DNA of 14,004 bases from Planctomycetales bacterium (GTDB lineage Bacteria > 4484-113 > JAFGCY01): positions 1 through 14,004 of the forward strand of contig JAHEFU010000059.1 in assembly GCA_024645305.1 (NCBI GenBank), read 5' to 3'. The position numbers and the translations under genes were made by a program. The first letter of the stretch is position 1. Every line of letters begins with the position of its first letter. The notes below the pieces were generated by a model that did no database searches, was not told where the DNA came from, and saw only the letters and a program-made list of their open reading frames with translations. This document shows, piece after piece, positions 7,110 through 13,669 of this stretch.

Positions 7110-8243
7110 TTATTTACGGCTGAAAGCGAAGATGCCAAATGAGATGAAGGCGAACATGATGTTCATTGACCAGGCGGCCAGCCAGGGCGGCAGTACCTCG
7201 TTATAGCCCATCAGCTTGGACAGGAAGTAGATCGTGTAATACACAAGCACCAGTACGAAACTGATGATCAGTCCCAGCAGGCGCTCATCACGAGGGGCCC
7301 GCAGGGACAGCGGCATGGCGACCAGGGCAAAGGCCAGTGAGGCGAATGGGCCGCTGTAGCGCAGGTGATAGTCGGTCATTTCATGGGCCACGCTCTCTCC
7401 GCGGGCCTTCTTGATCCGGGACTGCTCCGCCAGATCCGTCTGTGTCAGTTCCTGGGGTGTCTTGATGGCGGTGTACTGCTCCGCCAGAGCCAGTCCGATG
7501 TTGGATTTGTGCGTAGGCTCGTTGATGTACATGTCGTACAGCTTCACGGATTCCTTGCCGCCGGTGATCTTTTCATCCGTCGTGAAGTGGTCGAAGACAT
7601 GTGCCGGCGTGGCGAGGTTCACTCCCAGGTTGAGGATGGCCTTGTTGACCGTACCTACGCGGCTGGTTACCAGGAGTTCGCCCTCATCCTCATCCCAGGA
7701 GTCATAGACGATATTGTTCAGGGCCCCGCTGTTCTCATCAAAGGACGTGGCGGACAGGAAGCGGCCACTGTCCAGGCGTGTGATGAATGGGTCGGCTTCC
7801 TTGCTTTCATCCTGGCGGATCACGGGATTCGCGTCAATGATCTCCTGCTGCTTTGCCGCAGCGAGTGTCACGAGGTTTTCCTGCGTGAAATAGGCGATGG
7901 TGACCGCGATGCATGAAAGTACCAGATATGGCATGAACAGGCGGTACAGGCTGATGCCGTTCGTAAAGAAAGCCGTCAGCTCGTTGTCCTTGGCCAGGCG
8001 GCCCATGCTCATCAGCGTTGAGAACAGGATGCCGATGGGCAGGCTCCAGGTCATGAAGTTCGGGGCTTCCAGCAGGGTGACGAGGGCGATGGCCTGGCCG
8101 GGCTGCGAGGGATCCAGCAGCTTGTCTGCCTCGAGGAAGAGCTTATTGATCAGGAGGAATGCCAGGAATGCGAGGAATCCAAGCACGAACAGACCGCCGG
8201 CTTCGACGAAAACATACTTGTCTACTGTACGGATTGCCTTCAC
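7110..8243 (-). CDS. lptF: LptF/LptG-family LPS export permease
   Basis: The 377-residue protein has the normal length and architecture of the family. A short cytoplasmic start, MKAIRTVDKYVFVEA, precedes TMs near 13-35, 62-80 and 103-119. A periplasmic domain (about 120-290) leads to TMs near 296-313, 321-343 and 353-374. The motifs LPIGILFSTLMSMGRLAKDNE and LSLRAPRDERLLG match those of its downstream paralogue nearly residue for residue, showing ancient duplication. The start is GTG at 8243, without a strong ribosome-binding site. It is the first gene of a two-gene minus-strand operon and is probably expressed from the promoter around 8340-8368. The assignment as LptF rather than LptG is by gene order only. 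LptB and the LptC/A genes are not in the window. Confidence 0.92.
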   Translation of the reverse strand: MKAIRTVDKYVFVEAGGLFVLGFLAFLAFLLINKLFLEADKLLDPSQPGQAIALVTLLEAPNFMTWSLPIGILFSTLMSMGRLAKDNELTAFFTNGISLYRLFMPYLVLSCIAVTIAYFTQENLVTLAAAKQQEIIDANPVIRQDESKEADPFITRLDSGRFLSATSFDENSGALNNIVYDSWDEDEGELLVTSRVGTVNKAILNLGVNLATPAHVFDHFTTDEKITGGKESVKLYDMYINEPTHKSNIGLALAEQYTAIKTPQELTQTDLAEQSRIKKARGESVAHEMTDYHLRYSGPFASLAFALVAMPLSLRAPRDERLLGLIISFVLVLVYYTIYFLSKLMGYNEVLPPWLAAWSMNIMFAFISFGIFAFSRK

Positions 8244-8339
8244 TGAGTTTCAGACGGGATCAGACCCGACATTATTCTAATTCAAGTCTCACCGACTCCG
8301 TGGGGCTCCCGCCACATCTGGCTGAGTGTGCACCCCAAA

Positions 8340-8368
8340 ATTGTTCTTACATAGAACAAAGGTATCAA
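8340..8368 (-). promoter_or_regulatory. Candidate promoter of the lptF-lptG operon
   Basis: On the minus strand a TTGATA box (8368-8363) and AACAAT (8345-8340) are separated by exactly 17 bases, giving a good -35 and a moderate -10. Transcription would start near 8333, about 90 bases before the GTG of lptF. The spacer is occupied by a palindrome (separate entry), so this promoter could be repressed. Prediction from consensus only. Confidence 0.4.
8341..8359. promoter_or_regulatory. 19-bp palindrome (operator candidate) between lptF and rimP
   Basis: TTGTTCT (8341-8347) and AGAACAA (8353-8359) are perfect complements around a 5-base centre. On the minus strand it covers the spacer and part of the -10 of the lptF promoter. 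On the plus strand TTGTTC could itself be a -35, with TATCAA at 8363-8368 as its -10 (spacer 16). A dimeric regulator bound here could therefore affect both operons. It does not match the standard LexA or CIRCE sequences I know. Regulator unknown. Confidence 0.45.
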
Positions 8369-8407
8369 CTGTGTTATTATTACTGCGACAAACGGATTCC
8401 GGGCGCT

Positions 8408-8430
8408 GGTCACTTCGTGGCCTTTTTTTT
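8408..8430 (+). terminator. Intrinsic terminator/attenuator just before rimP
   Basis: GGTCAC (8408-8413) and GTGGCC (8417-8422) can pair around TTC, with one G-U pair, followed directly by eight T residues (8423-8430). This is a classic intrinsic terminator. It ends three bases before the rimP ATG, and no gene lies upstream on this strand, so it most likely attenuates the rimP-nusA-ylxR-infB transcript. In E. coli the equivalent operon is known to be negatively controlled by NusA, which makes NusA-dependent attenuation a reasonable inference. The hairpin lies inside a frame open into rimP. Confidence 0.6.
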
Positions 8431-8433
8431 GCA

Positions 8434-8904
8434 ATGTACACAGACATGCTACAGCTGGAGGAGGAACTTGATGAGTTTCTCTATGATTACGGATATCAGC
8501 TGGTGGATTTCGTCATTGCTGGAAAAGGACCCAGTCGCATCTACCGTGTGCTCTTTGAGCATGTCGGGGATGAGAATATCACGATAGATGACTGTAGCGG
8601 CATGGCACCCCAGGTGCGGCTGTTCCTGGAAATGAAGGGAGTCTACAACGAGAAAAGCAGCCTGGAGCTGTCCAGCGGTGGACTCGACAGGGTGCTCAAA
8701 CGGGAACGGGATTTTGAGAAATTCCTTGGACGTGATGTGAAGGTCCGCTACTTTGATGGTCAGCACAAGGCAACCCTCAAGGGCCAGCTGGCCAGTTTCA
8801 CGGACAGGTTGTTCATGATAGTCCCGAGTGAGGGCGGGGAAACCGTCCAGGTGGAACGGGGTTCAGTCGAAAGGGTGAACCTCATTCCGAAAGTGGAGTT
8901 CTGA
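8434..8904 (+). CDS. rimP: Ribosome maturation factor RimP
   Basis: RimP is needed for late assembly of the 30S ribosomal subunit. From the ATG at 8434 the product is 156 residues, the usual size. It shows the family pattern: EFLYDYGYQLVDFVIAG near the start, NITIDDCSGMAPQV in the first domain, SLELSSGGLDRVLKRERDFEKFLGRDV across the domain border, and ERVNLIPKVEF at the end. The start is uncertain: neither ATG 8434 nor ATG 8446 has a Shine-Dalgarno sequence. The frame is also open upstream to a GTG at 8371, which has AAAGG eight bases before it; that start would add 21 residues encoded across the terminator hairpin. It is the first gene of the operon, one base before nusA. Confidence 0.92.
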   Translation: MYTDMLQLEEELDEFLYDYGYQLVDFVIAGKGPSRIYRVLFEHVGDENITIDDCSGMAPQVRLFLEMKGVYNEKSSLELSSGGLDRVLKRERDFEKFLGRDVKVRYFDGQHKATLKGQLASFTDRLFMIVPSEGGETVQVERGSVERVNLIPKVEF

Positions 8905-8905
8905 A

Positions 8906-10165
8906 ATGAAGTTAGATCCGCAGTTCGCAGCTGCAATACAGGAGATTGAAGCCACTCGCGGCATCCCCCGGGAGCGGATTGTTGACGCCCTCAGGCAGGG
9001 TTTTGAAGCCGCATACGAGAAGAATTTCGGCTCAGCGGACAATCTGGAAGTCGAAGTGGACCTTCGCAGTGGCGTAATCGAGGCCTTCCTGTCCAAAACG
9101 GTGGTTGAGGAAGTCAGCGACGAGCTGGCTGAGATCAGTGTGTCGCAGGCCAGGGAAATCGAGGAAGGAGCGGAGGTCGGTGACAGCATTGGGTTCGAGG
9201 CTGACATGACCTCGCTTGGCAATCTGGCGATCCACACCTTCAAGCAGAAGCTGAAGTCCCTGATCAAGGATGCGGAACGCGACAAGGTGATCCGCCTGTA
9301 CGGCGACCGGATCTTCGAGCTGATCAACTGCACCGTGCTCTTCGTGGAACGCGGCGATGTATACGTTGAGACTCCTGACAAGGTGGAGGGGATCATCCCC
9401 TACAAGGAGCAGATCCCGCGCGAGCGCCTGAATCCCGGCCAGCGCGTGAAGTGCCTGCTGATAGAGGTGCGCAACGTGCGCAAGGCCCCGATGCTGGTGT
9501 TCTCCCGCACGCATGCCGACCTGCTGCGCGAGCTGATGAAGAATGAAGTACCTGAGGTCCGTGAAGGCAACATTGAGATCGTGGCAATCTCGCGCGATCC
9601 CGGCTACCGCTCCAAGGTGGCGGTGCGCAGCAAGCTCTCCGAGCTGGATCCCGTCGGTTCGTGCATCGGCAGCCGGGGCATCCGTATCACGGCAATCAGC
9701 CACGATGTCAACGATGAGAAGATTGACCTTGTCCTCTGGAAGGAGGATCCCTTCGAATTCATTGCTGAAGCACTTAGTCCGGCCAAGGTGATGAGCGTGG
9801 AGATCTTTGAGGAGGAACGCAAGGGCATCGTAGTTGTGCCCGATGACCAGATCAGTCTGGCAATTGGCAAGGGCTGGCGCAACGTCAAGCTTGCCAGCAA
9901 GCTGACACGCTACTTCCTGGATGTGAAGAGCCAGTCCGAAATGGCTGAAATCGGCGGCGAGATACCGCGCGAGGATGACGCAAGCGATTACATTGACGAC
10001 GACGAAAGCGATTACATTGACGAGCCGGAGGAGATTGCCGGCAAGCATGCCGTTGCCGAGCTGGCTGATGCGGAGGAAGCCTCCGGGGATTCCGCAGATG
10101 CCGGTGAAACAGTGGAGGCCGATGCGGATTCCGCCGAGGCAGATGACGAAGAGGCGGGTGAATAG
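8906..10165 (+). CDS. nusA: Transcription termination/antitermination factor NusA
   Basis: NusA binds RNA polymerase and nascent RNA to control pausing, termination and antitermination. The 419-residue protein has the RNAP-binding N-terminal domain (about 1-125), an S1 domain (about 132-198), and KH1 with GSRGIRI (255-261). KH2 carries AIGKGWRNVKLASKLTRY (319-336), where the usual GKGGQN reads GKGWRN. Beyond about residue 350 the E. coli AR repeats are missing and there is an acidic ~70-residue tail rich in Asp, Glu and Ala. It includes a duplicated SDYID unit (residues 360-364 and 368-372). The ATG is one base after the rimP stop, with GTGGAG seven bases upstream. NusA may regulate its own operon through the hairpin before rimP (inference). 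Confidence 0.95.
   Translation: MKLDPQFAAAIQEIEATRGIPRERIVDALRQGFEAAYEKNFGSADNLEVEVDLRSGVIEAFLSKTVVEEVSDELAEISVSQAREIEEGAEVGDSIGFEADMTSLGNLAIHTFKQKLKSLIKDAERDKVIRLYGDRIFELINCTVLFVERGDVYVETPDKVEGIIPYKEQIPRERLNPGQRVKCLLIEVRNVRKAPMLVFSRTHADLLRELMKNEVPEVREGNIEIVAISRDPGYRSKVAVRSKLSELDPVGSCIGSRGIRITAISHDVNDEKIDLVLWKEDPFEFIAEALSPAKVMSVEIFEEERKGIVVVPDDQISLAIGKGWRNVKLASKLTRYFLDVKSQSEMAEIGGEIPREDDASDYIDDDESDYIDEPEEIAGKHAVAELADAEEASGDSADAGETVEADADSAEADDEEAGE
9983..10023 (+). repeat. 17-bp tandem direct repeat inside nusA
   Basis: AGCGATTACATTGACGA occurs at 9983-9999 and again, identically, at 10007-10023, a 24-base (eight-codon) period. It encodes two SDYID units in the acidic tail. The identity at DNA level suggests a recent in-frame duplication. 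Confidence 0.75.
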
Positions 10166-10177
10166 CATTCTGCTCGC

Positions 10178-10482
10178 ATGAAGCCCGCAAACCGGGCAGG
10201 ACGATTACGAGGACCTGTATCGGATGCCGCCGGAGGCATGACCGCCAGGGAATGCTGCGTTTCCAGCTTGAGGATGGCAGCGTGCAGCGCACGGACTGTG
10301 CGGGAGCTGCAATCAGCGGCCGCAGTATCTACATCTGCCGTGATCTGAACTGCCTCAGGGCAGTGCAGAGACGGGGAGTGCTGGTCTTCAGAAACTCGAA
10401 GTATGCTAAGATTATCGTTCGTCTGAATCAGCATCAGGCGCAGCGTCTCGCGCGCGCATTCAGGGGCATTCCCGCAGGATGA
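10178..10482 (+). CDS. ylxR: YlxR-like (DUF448) RNA-binding protein, reading frame disturbed at its start
   Basis: YlxR is a small nucleic-acid-binding protein usually encoded between nusA and infB, exactly as here; in Bacillus it has been linked to RNase P RNA. The conserved body reads RTCIGCRRR (from about 10210), MLRFQLEDGSV, SGRSIYICRDLNCLRAVQRRG and a basic end, LARAFRGIPAG, with stop at 10480-10482. This frame is open from 10162 but holds no ATG, GTG or TTG before the internal ATG at 10252, which lies after the CIGC motif. The natural-looking ATG at 10178 is in another frame. One extra A in the AAA at 10189-10191 would join them into MKPAKPGRTITRTCIGC. The choices are a sequencing error, a real frameshift, or a rare start such as ATT at 10204. 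Family identity is secure; the start is not. Confidence 0.75.
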
Positions 10483-10506
10483 ATTGCGGGGACCCATTAG
10501 GAGTCT

Positions 10507-13047
10507 ATGGCGAAATCAGTCATTAATCTGGTCAAGGAACTCGGTGTCAAGAGCACCAGCGAAGTGCTGGAGCTCCTGCGCGAGGTAGGTGTGGATACGG
10601 AGGCCGAAGGTTTCGGCGTGATGTCCAAGATCGAAGAGGACGTCGTATCCCGCCTGCGCCAAGCCAAGGGCCGCAAGGGTCTGCCCGAGGAAGTGGAGGC
10701 GGAAACGCCCAGTGCATCCAATGGAGCACAGGAAAAGAAAGCCCCCCGGCGCATCGTAGCCGATGACGACTCCAAGGTTGACCTGGACAGCGGACCGGTG
10801 AAGCGCAGTGCGCGCAAGGACTTCTTCGGGGTCCGCAAGCCGGATCGGCGGGAACCTTCGGCGGAAGCCAAGGAAGATTCCGGTGACGGTGAAACCGCCA
10901 AGCGCAGCGTGACGCGTACACCTTCGACTGACAAGGACCGCCCGGCGGCCCGTGCCGCCATCCAGCGCCCGGGCGCTGGAGCCAGCGAGTCCCGCGCGAC
11001 GGACAAGCGCAAGCCCGGCAGGGGTGACAAACCTGATTTCTCCGGCGGTCCGCGCATCATCAGCATGCCCGATCCCGAGGACAAGTCGGACAGCCGCAGT
11101 ACCGGTGGTGCCGCGGCCAAGAAGAAGACCGCTGATCCCCGCCGCAGGGGTGCCGTCGCCACGCCCACCGTGCAGCATGGTGGTCGGCGCAAACGCCTGA
11201 AGAACATCGGCGGACAGATGGACGACGGCCGCATGCGCAGCCGCAAGCGGGTCTTCAAGGTTGCCTCGCAGCAGCAGGAGTCCTCGACCGTTGTCCCGCA
11301 CCTGAAGATCCCGGGCGAGATGACCATCCGCGACGTTGCCAAGGCGACGGGCGTGAAGGTCGCCGAGATCGTGCGCTTCCTGATGCGCGAACTGGAGATC
11401 ATGGCGAACATCAACTATGTTGCCAACGTTGACGAGATCCAGCTTATCGCCGACAACTTTGAGATTGATTACACTGTTGACCTCGCCACGGAACCGGAGG
11501 GAGAGCTCAAGCAGTTCGAGGACATCGGCTCCGAGAACATGCAGACCCGCCCGCCGGTCGTGACGGTGATGGGCCATGTTGACCACGGCAAGACCAAGCT
11601 GCTTGATGCCATCCGCTCCGCCAACGTTGTTGCGGGCGAGGCCGGCGGCATCACTCAGCACATCGGTGCCTACCAGGTTGAGAAGAAGGGCAAGCACATC
11701 ACCTTCATCGACACCCCGGGCCATGAGGCCTTCACCGCCATGCGGGCCCGCGGTTCCCGGATCACCGACATCGTGATCCTCGTGGTCGCGGCGGACGACG
11801 GCGTGATGCCGCAGACCATCGAGGCCATCAACCACGCCAAGGACGCCGAGGTGCCGATCATCGTCGCCGTCAACAAGATGGACAAGGAAGAGGCCAATCC
11901 CGAGCGTGTGCGCAACATGCTCGCCGAACATGGACTGGTCCCCGAGGAATGGGGTGGCGACGTGATGTTCGCGCATGTCAGTGCGCTGAAGATGGAAGGC
12001 ATTGACGAGCTGCTGGAGAAGATCCTGCTCCAGACTGACCTGATCAATCCGGAAGCGGATCCCGCTGCCCCGCCGTTCGGTGTTGTCATCGAAAGCGAGG
12101 TGGACACCGGTATCGGAGTCGTGGCCACGGTGCTCGTGCAGCAGGGGACGATGGGCAAGGGCCAGTACCTGCTCAGCGGATCCAGTATCGGGCGCATCAA
12201 GCGCATGGAGGATGACCACGGACGCGAGGTGGAAACCGCCGGTCCGTCATTCCCCGTCCGCGTACTGGGCTTCGTGGACCCGCCGGAGAACGGTGAGAAG
12301 GTCTATACATTCAAGAACAAGAAGCAGGCCTCGGCCATCGCCGAACAACGCCTGACGGAAATCCGCAAGAAGGCCACGGTCTCCAAGCAGCGCATGAGCC
12401 TGGAGTCCTTCTACGGACAGCTCAAGGAAGGCGCGGTCAAGACCCTCAAGCTGATCATCAAGGCCGATGTCCAGGGTAGCGCGGAAGCACTGGTGGACGT
12501 GATCGGCAAGCTGGACGTGCAGGGAGCGGAGATCCAGGTGATTTCCAGCGGTGTCGGGCAGGTCAACGAAAGCGACGTGAACTTCGCCCAGGCCTCCGGA
12601 GCGGTGATCATTGCCTTCTCCACCGGTGTGACTTCCAACGCCAAGCGGCTGATGGATAAGGAAAAGGTGGACGTCCGCAGCTACGAGATCATCTACAAGG
12701 TCACCGAAGACCTGGAGCTGGCGCTCAAGGGCATGCTCGATCCCGAGTTCGAGGAGAAGGCCGTGGGCAAGCTGGAGGTCCGGGCGATCTTCAAGCAGAC
12801 CAAGAGCCAGACAGTCACAGGTGGTTATGTGCTTGACGGCGTGGCCCGCCGCGGCGACAAATACCGCCTGCTCCGGGCTGGCGAGGTCGTGCTGGAGAAC
12901 ATGACGCTCAACAGCCTGCGTCGTTTCAAGGACGATGTCCGGGAAGTCAAGAGCGGTTTCGAATGCGGCTTCATGATCGAGAACCTGAATGTCCAGGAAG
13001 GCGACATTCTCAGTCTCTACGAGATGGTGGAAATCAGCCGCTTCTGA
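10507..13047 (+). CDS. infB: Translation initiation factor IF-2
   Basis: IF-2 is the GTPase that brings initiator fMet-tRNA to the 30S subunit and promotes subunit joining. The 846-residue protein begins with an IF2_N domain (MAKSVINLVKELGVKSTSEV, about 1-55). A long charged low-complexity linker (about 60-260) and a second IF2_N domain (about 270-325) follow. The GTPase domain has GHVDHGKT (356-363), GGIT (380-383), DTPGH (402-406), NKMD (456-459) and SAL (492-494); domains II-IV complete it through EMVEISRF. The residue after GKT is Lys rather than the common Ser/Thr; actinobacterial IF-2 typically has Arg there. AGGAG (10499-10503) lies only three bases before the ATG, a tight spacing. It is the last gene of the rimP-nusA-ylxR-infB operon. 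Confidence 0.97.
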   Translation: MAKSVINLVKELGVKSTSEVLELLREVGVDTEAEGFGVMSKIEEDVVSRLRQAKGRKGLPEEVEAETPSASNGAQEKKAPRRIVADDDSKVDLDSGPVKRSARKDFFGVRKPDRREPSAEAKEDSGDGETAKRSVTRTPSTDKDRPAARAAIQRPGAGASESRATDKRKPGRGDKPDFSGGPRIISMPDPEDKSDSRSTGGAAAKKKTADPRRRGAVATPTVQHGGRRKRLKNIGGQMDDGRMRSRKRVFKVASQQQESSTVVPHLKIPGEMTIRDVAKATGVKVAEIVRFLMRELEIMANINYVANVDEIQLIADNFEIDYTVDLATEPEGELKQFEDIGSENMQTRPPVVTVMGHVDHGKTKLLDAIRSANVVAGEAGGITQHIGAYQVEKKGKHITFIDTPGHEAFTAMRARGSRITDIVILVVAADDGVMPQTIEAINHAKDAEVPIIVAVNKMDKEEANPERVRNMLAEHGLVPEEWGGDVMFAHVSALKMEGIDELLEKILLQTDLINPEADPAAPPFGVVIESEVDTGIGVVATVLVQQGTMGKGQYLLSGSSIGRIKRMEDDHGREVETAGPSFPVRVLGFVDPPENGEKVYTFKNKKQASAIAEQRLTEIRKKATVSKQRMSLESFYGQLKEGAVKTLKLIIKADVQGSAEALVDVIGKLDVQGAEIQVISSGVGQVNESDVNFAQASGAVIIAFSTGVTSNAKRLMDKEKVDVRSYEIIYKVTEDLELALKGMLDPEFEEKAVGKLEVRAIFKQTKSQTVTGGYVLDGVARRGDKYRLLRAGEVVLENMTLNSLRRFKDDVREVKSGFECGFMIENLNVQEGDILSLYEMVEISRF

Positions 13048-13156
13048 TCCACCGCCGGCCCTGAGCCTGCCTGATCACCATGCATGACAGCCTGCAGCAC
13101 TGCGCGCGCGTAGCAGCCGGCGTCAGTCGGTCGGGGGAAAAGGCAGGCAGTGCTGC
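13048..13156. other. Convergent intergenic region after infB
   Basis: This 109-base gap separates infB from the convergent small gene. A perfect inverted repeat, CGCCGGC (13053-13059) with GCCGGCG (13116-13122), could close a long stem with a 56-base loop. No T-run follows on the plus strand, so no standard infB terminator is visible. A GC-only alternation, CGCGCGCG, sits at about 13103-13110. Confidence 0.4.
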
Positions 13157-13158
13157 CT
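13138..13158 (-). terminator. Weak terminator of the small minus-strand gene
   Basis: On the minus strand AGGCAG (13158-13153), six loop bases and CTGCCT (13146-13141) form a 6-bp stem followed by TTT (13140-13138). It overlaps the stop codon of the gene it would terminate. The T-run is short, so efficiency is doubtful. Confidence 0.35.
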
Positions 13159-13471
13159 AGTTGCTCTGGTCTATATTGCCCTGCATGAGGAGCATGCGGG
13201 GGAAGTCCTTCTCGAAGTCCATGAAGAGGTAGTACCAGCGCAGGATTTCGTCAGTCTCATCGGGGTTCTTGTCACGATGCAGATCACGCACCATATCGCG
13301 GATCACCTGGTCGGGCTTCATCTGGGCCACGCGCCCCATGAAGTCATCAGTCAGGAAGATCGGCCGCGTACTGTTCATCGCCTTGACGAGAAGTTCCTCC
13401 GGCATCTTCGCGGAAAATTCGAACTCATCGTCGAAGCTCAGGTAGACGGTGTGCAAGTTGGTTTCACCCAC
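13157..13471 (-). CDS. Unrecognised small acidic protein
   Basis: I do not recognise this product. From GTG at 13471 it is 104 residues, with many Asp, Glu and Met, no signal peptide and no membrane segment. Readable parts include YLSFDDEFEFSAKMPEELL, MKPDQVIRDMVRDLHRDKNPDE and ILRWYYLFMDFEKDFPRML, suggesting a compact helical protein. The start is doubtful: no good ribosome-binding site precedes the GTG. The frame is open further upstream to a TAA at about 13532, through codons for LEILLEDCSGRCNNHG that contain no ATG, GTG or TTG. A CTG there follows AAGGTGAAAGG. It stands alone between the convergent infB and the divergent mutase gene. Coding is likely but not certain. Confidence 0.6.
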   Translation of the reverse strand: MGETNLHTVYLSFDDEFEFSAKMPEELLVKAMNSTRPIFLTDDFMGRVAQMKPDQVIRDMVRDLHRDKNPDETDEILRWYYLFMDFEKDFPRMLLMQGNIDQSN

Positions 13472-13669
13472 TCCATGATTATTACATCTGCCGGAGCAAT
13501 CCTCAAGGAGGATTTCCAGCCTTTCACCTTATCAGACCAGTCCGCAGGCGTATTGGTTCCACTTGCTACATGAATCCTGAATTAACTATTCCAGCAGGCA
13601 GGCCGGTCCAGGGAAACACTTCGCCATAGGGTCCACCTGCGGGACTGGACTGCTATAGAATAGGGCCCG
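13472..13669. promoter_or_regulatory. Divergent region before the mutase gene
   Basis: This gap lies between the small minus-strand gene and the mutase. TATAGAAT (13654-13661) resembles a -10 element only about nine bases before the mutase ATG, so if used the mRNA would be nearly leaderless. AGGG at 13662-13665 is a competing reading as a ribosome-binding site. No matching -35 is obvious, and no hairpin or gene was found otherwise. Confidence 0.35.

Noticed and set aside
8341..8359. LexA (SOS) box
   Set aside because: The orientation and spacing of the half-sites do not match the LexA consensus sequences I know; left as an unnamed palindrome.
8371..8385. Leucine-rich leader peptide (four Leu codons after GTG) controlling rimP by amino-acid attenuation
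   Set aside because: The frame does not stop before rimP but runs straight into it, and rimP is not an amino-acid biosynthesis gene. The Leu run is more likely chance.
9032..10168. Long minus-strand open frame of 378 codons
   Set aside because: Antisense to nusA with no recognisable motif; nusA explains the region.
10516..12219. Long minus-strand open frame of 567 codons
   Set aside because: It lies wholly opposite infB in high-G+C DNA, has low-complexity His/Asp/Leu-rich translation and no ribosome-binding site; a shadow of infB.
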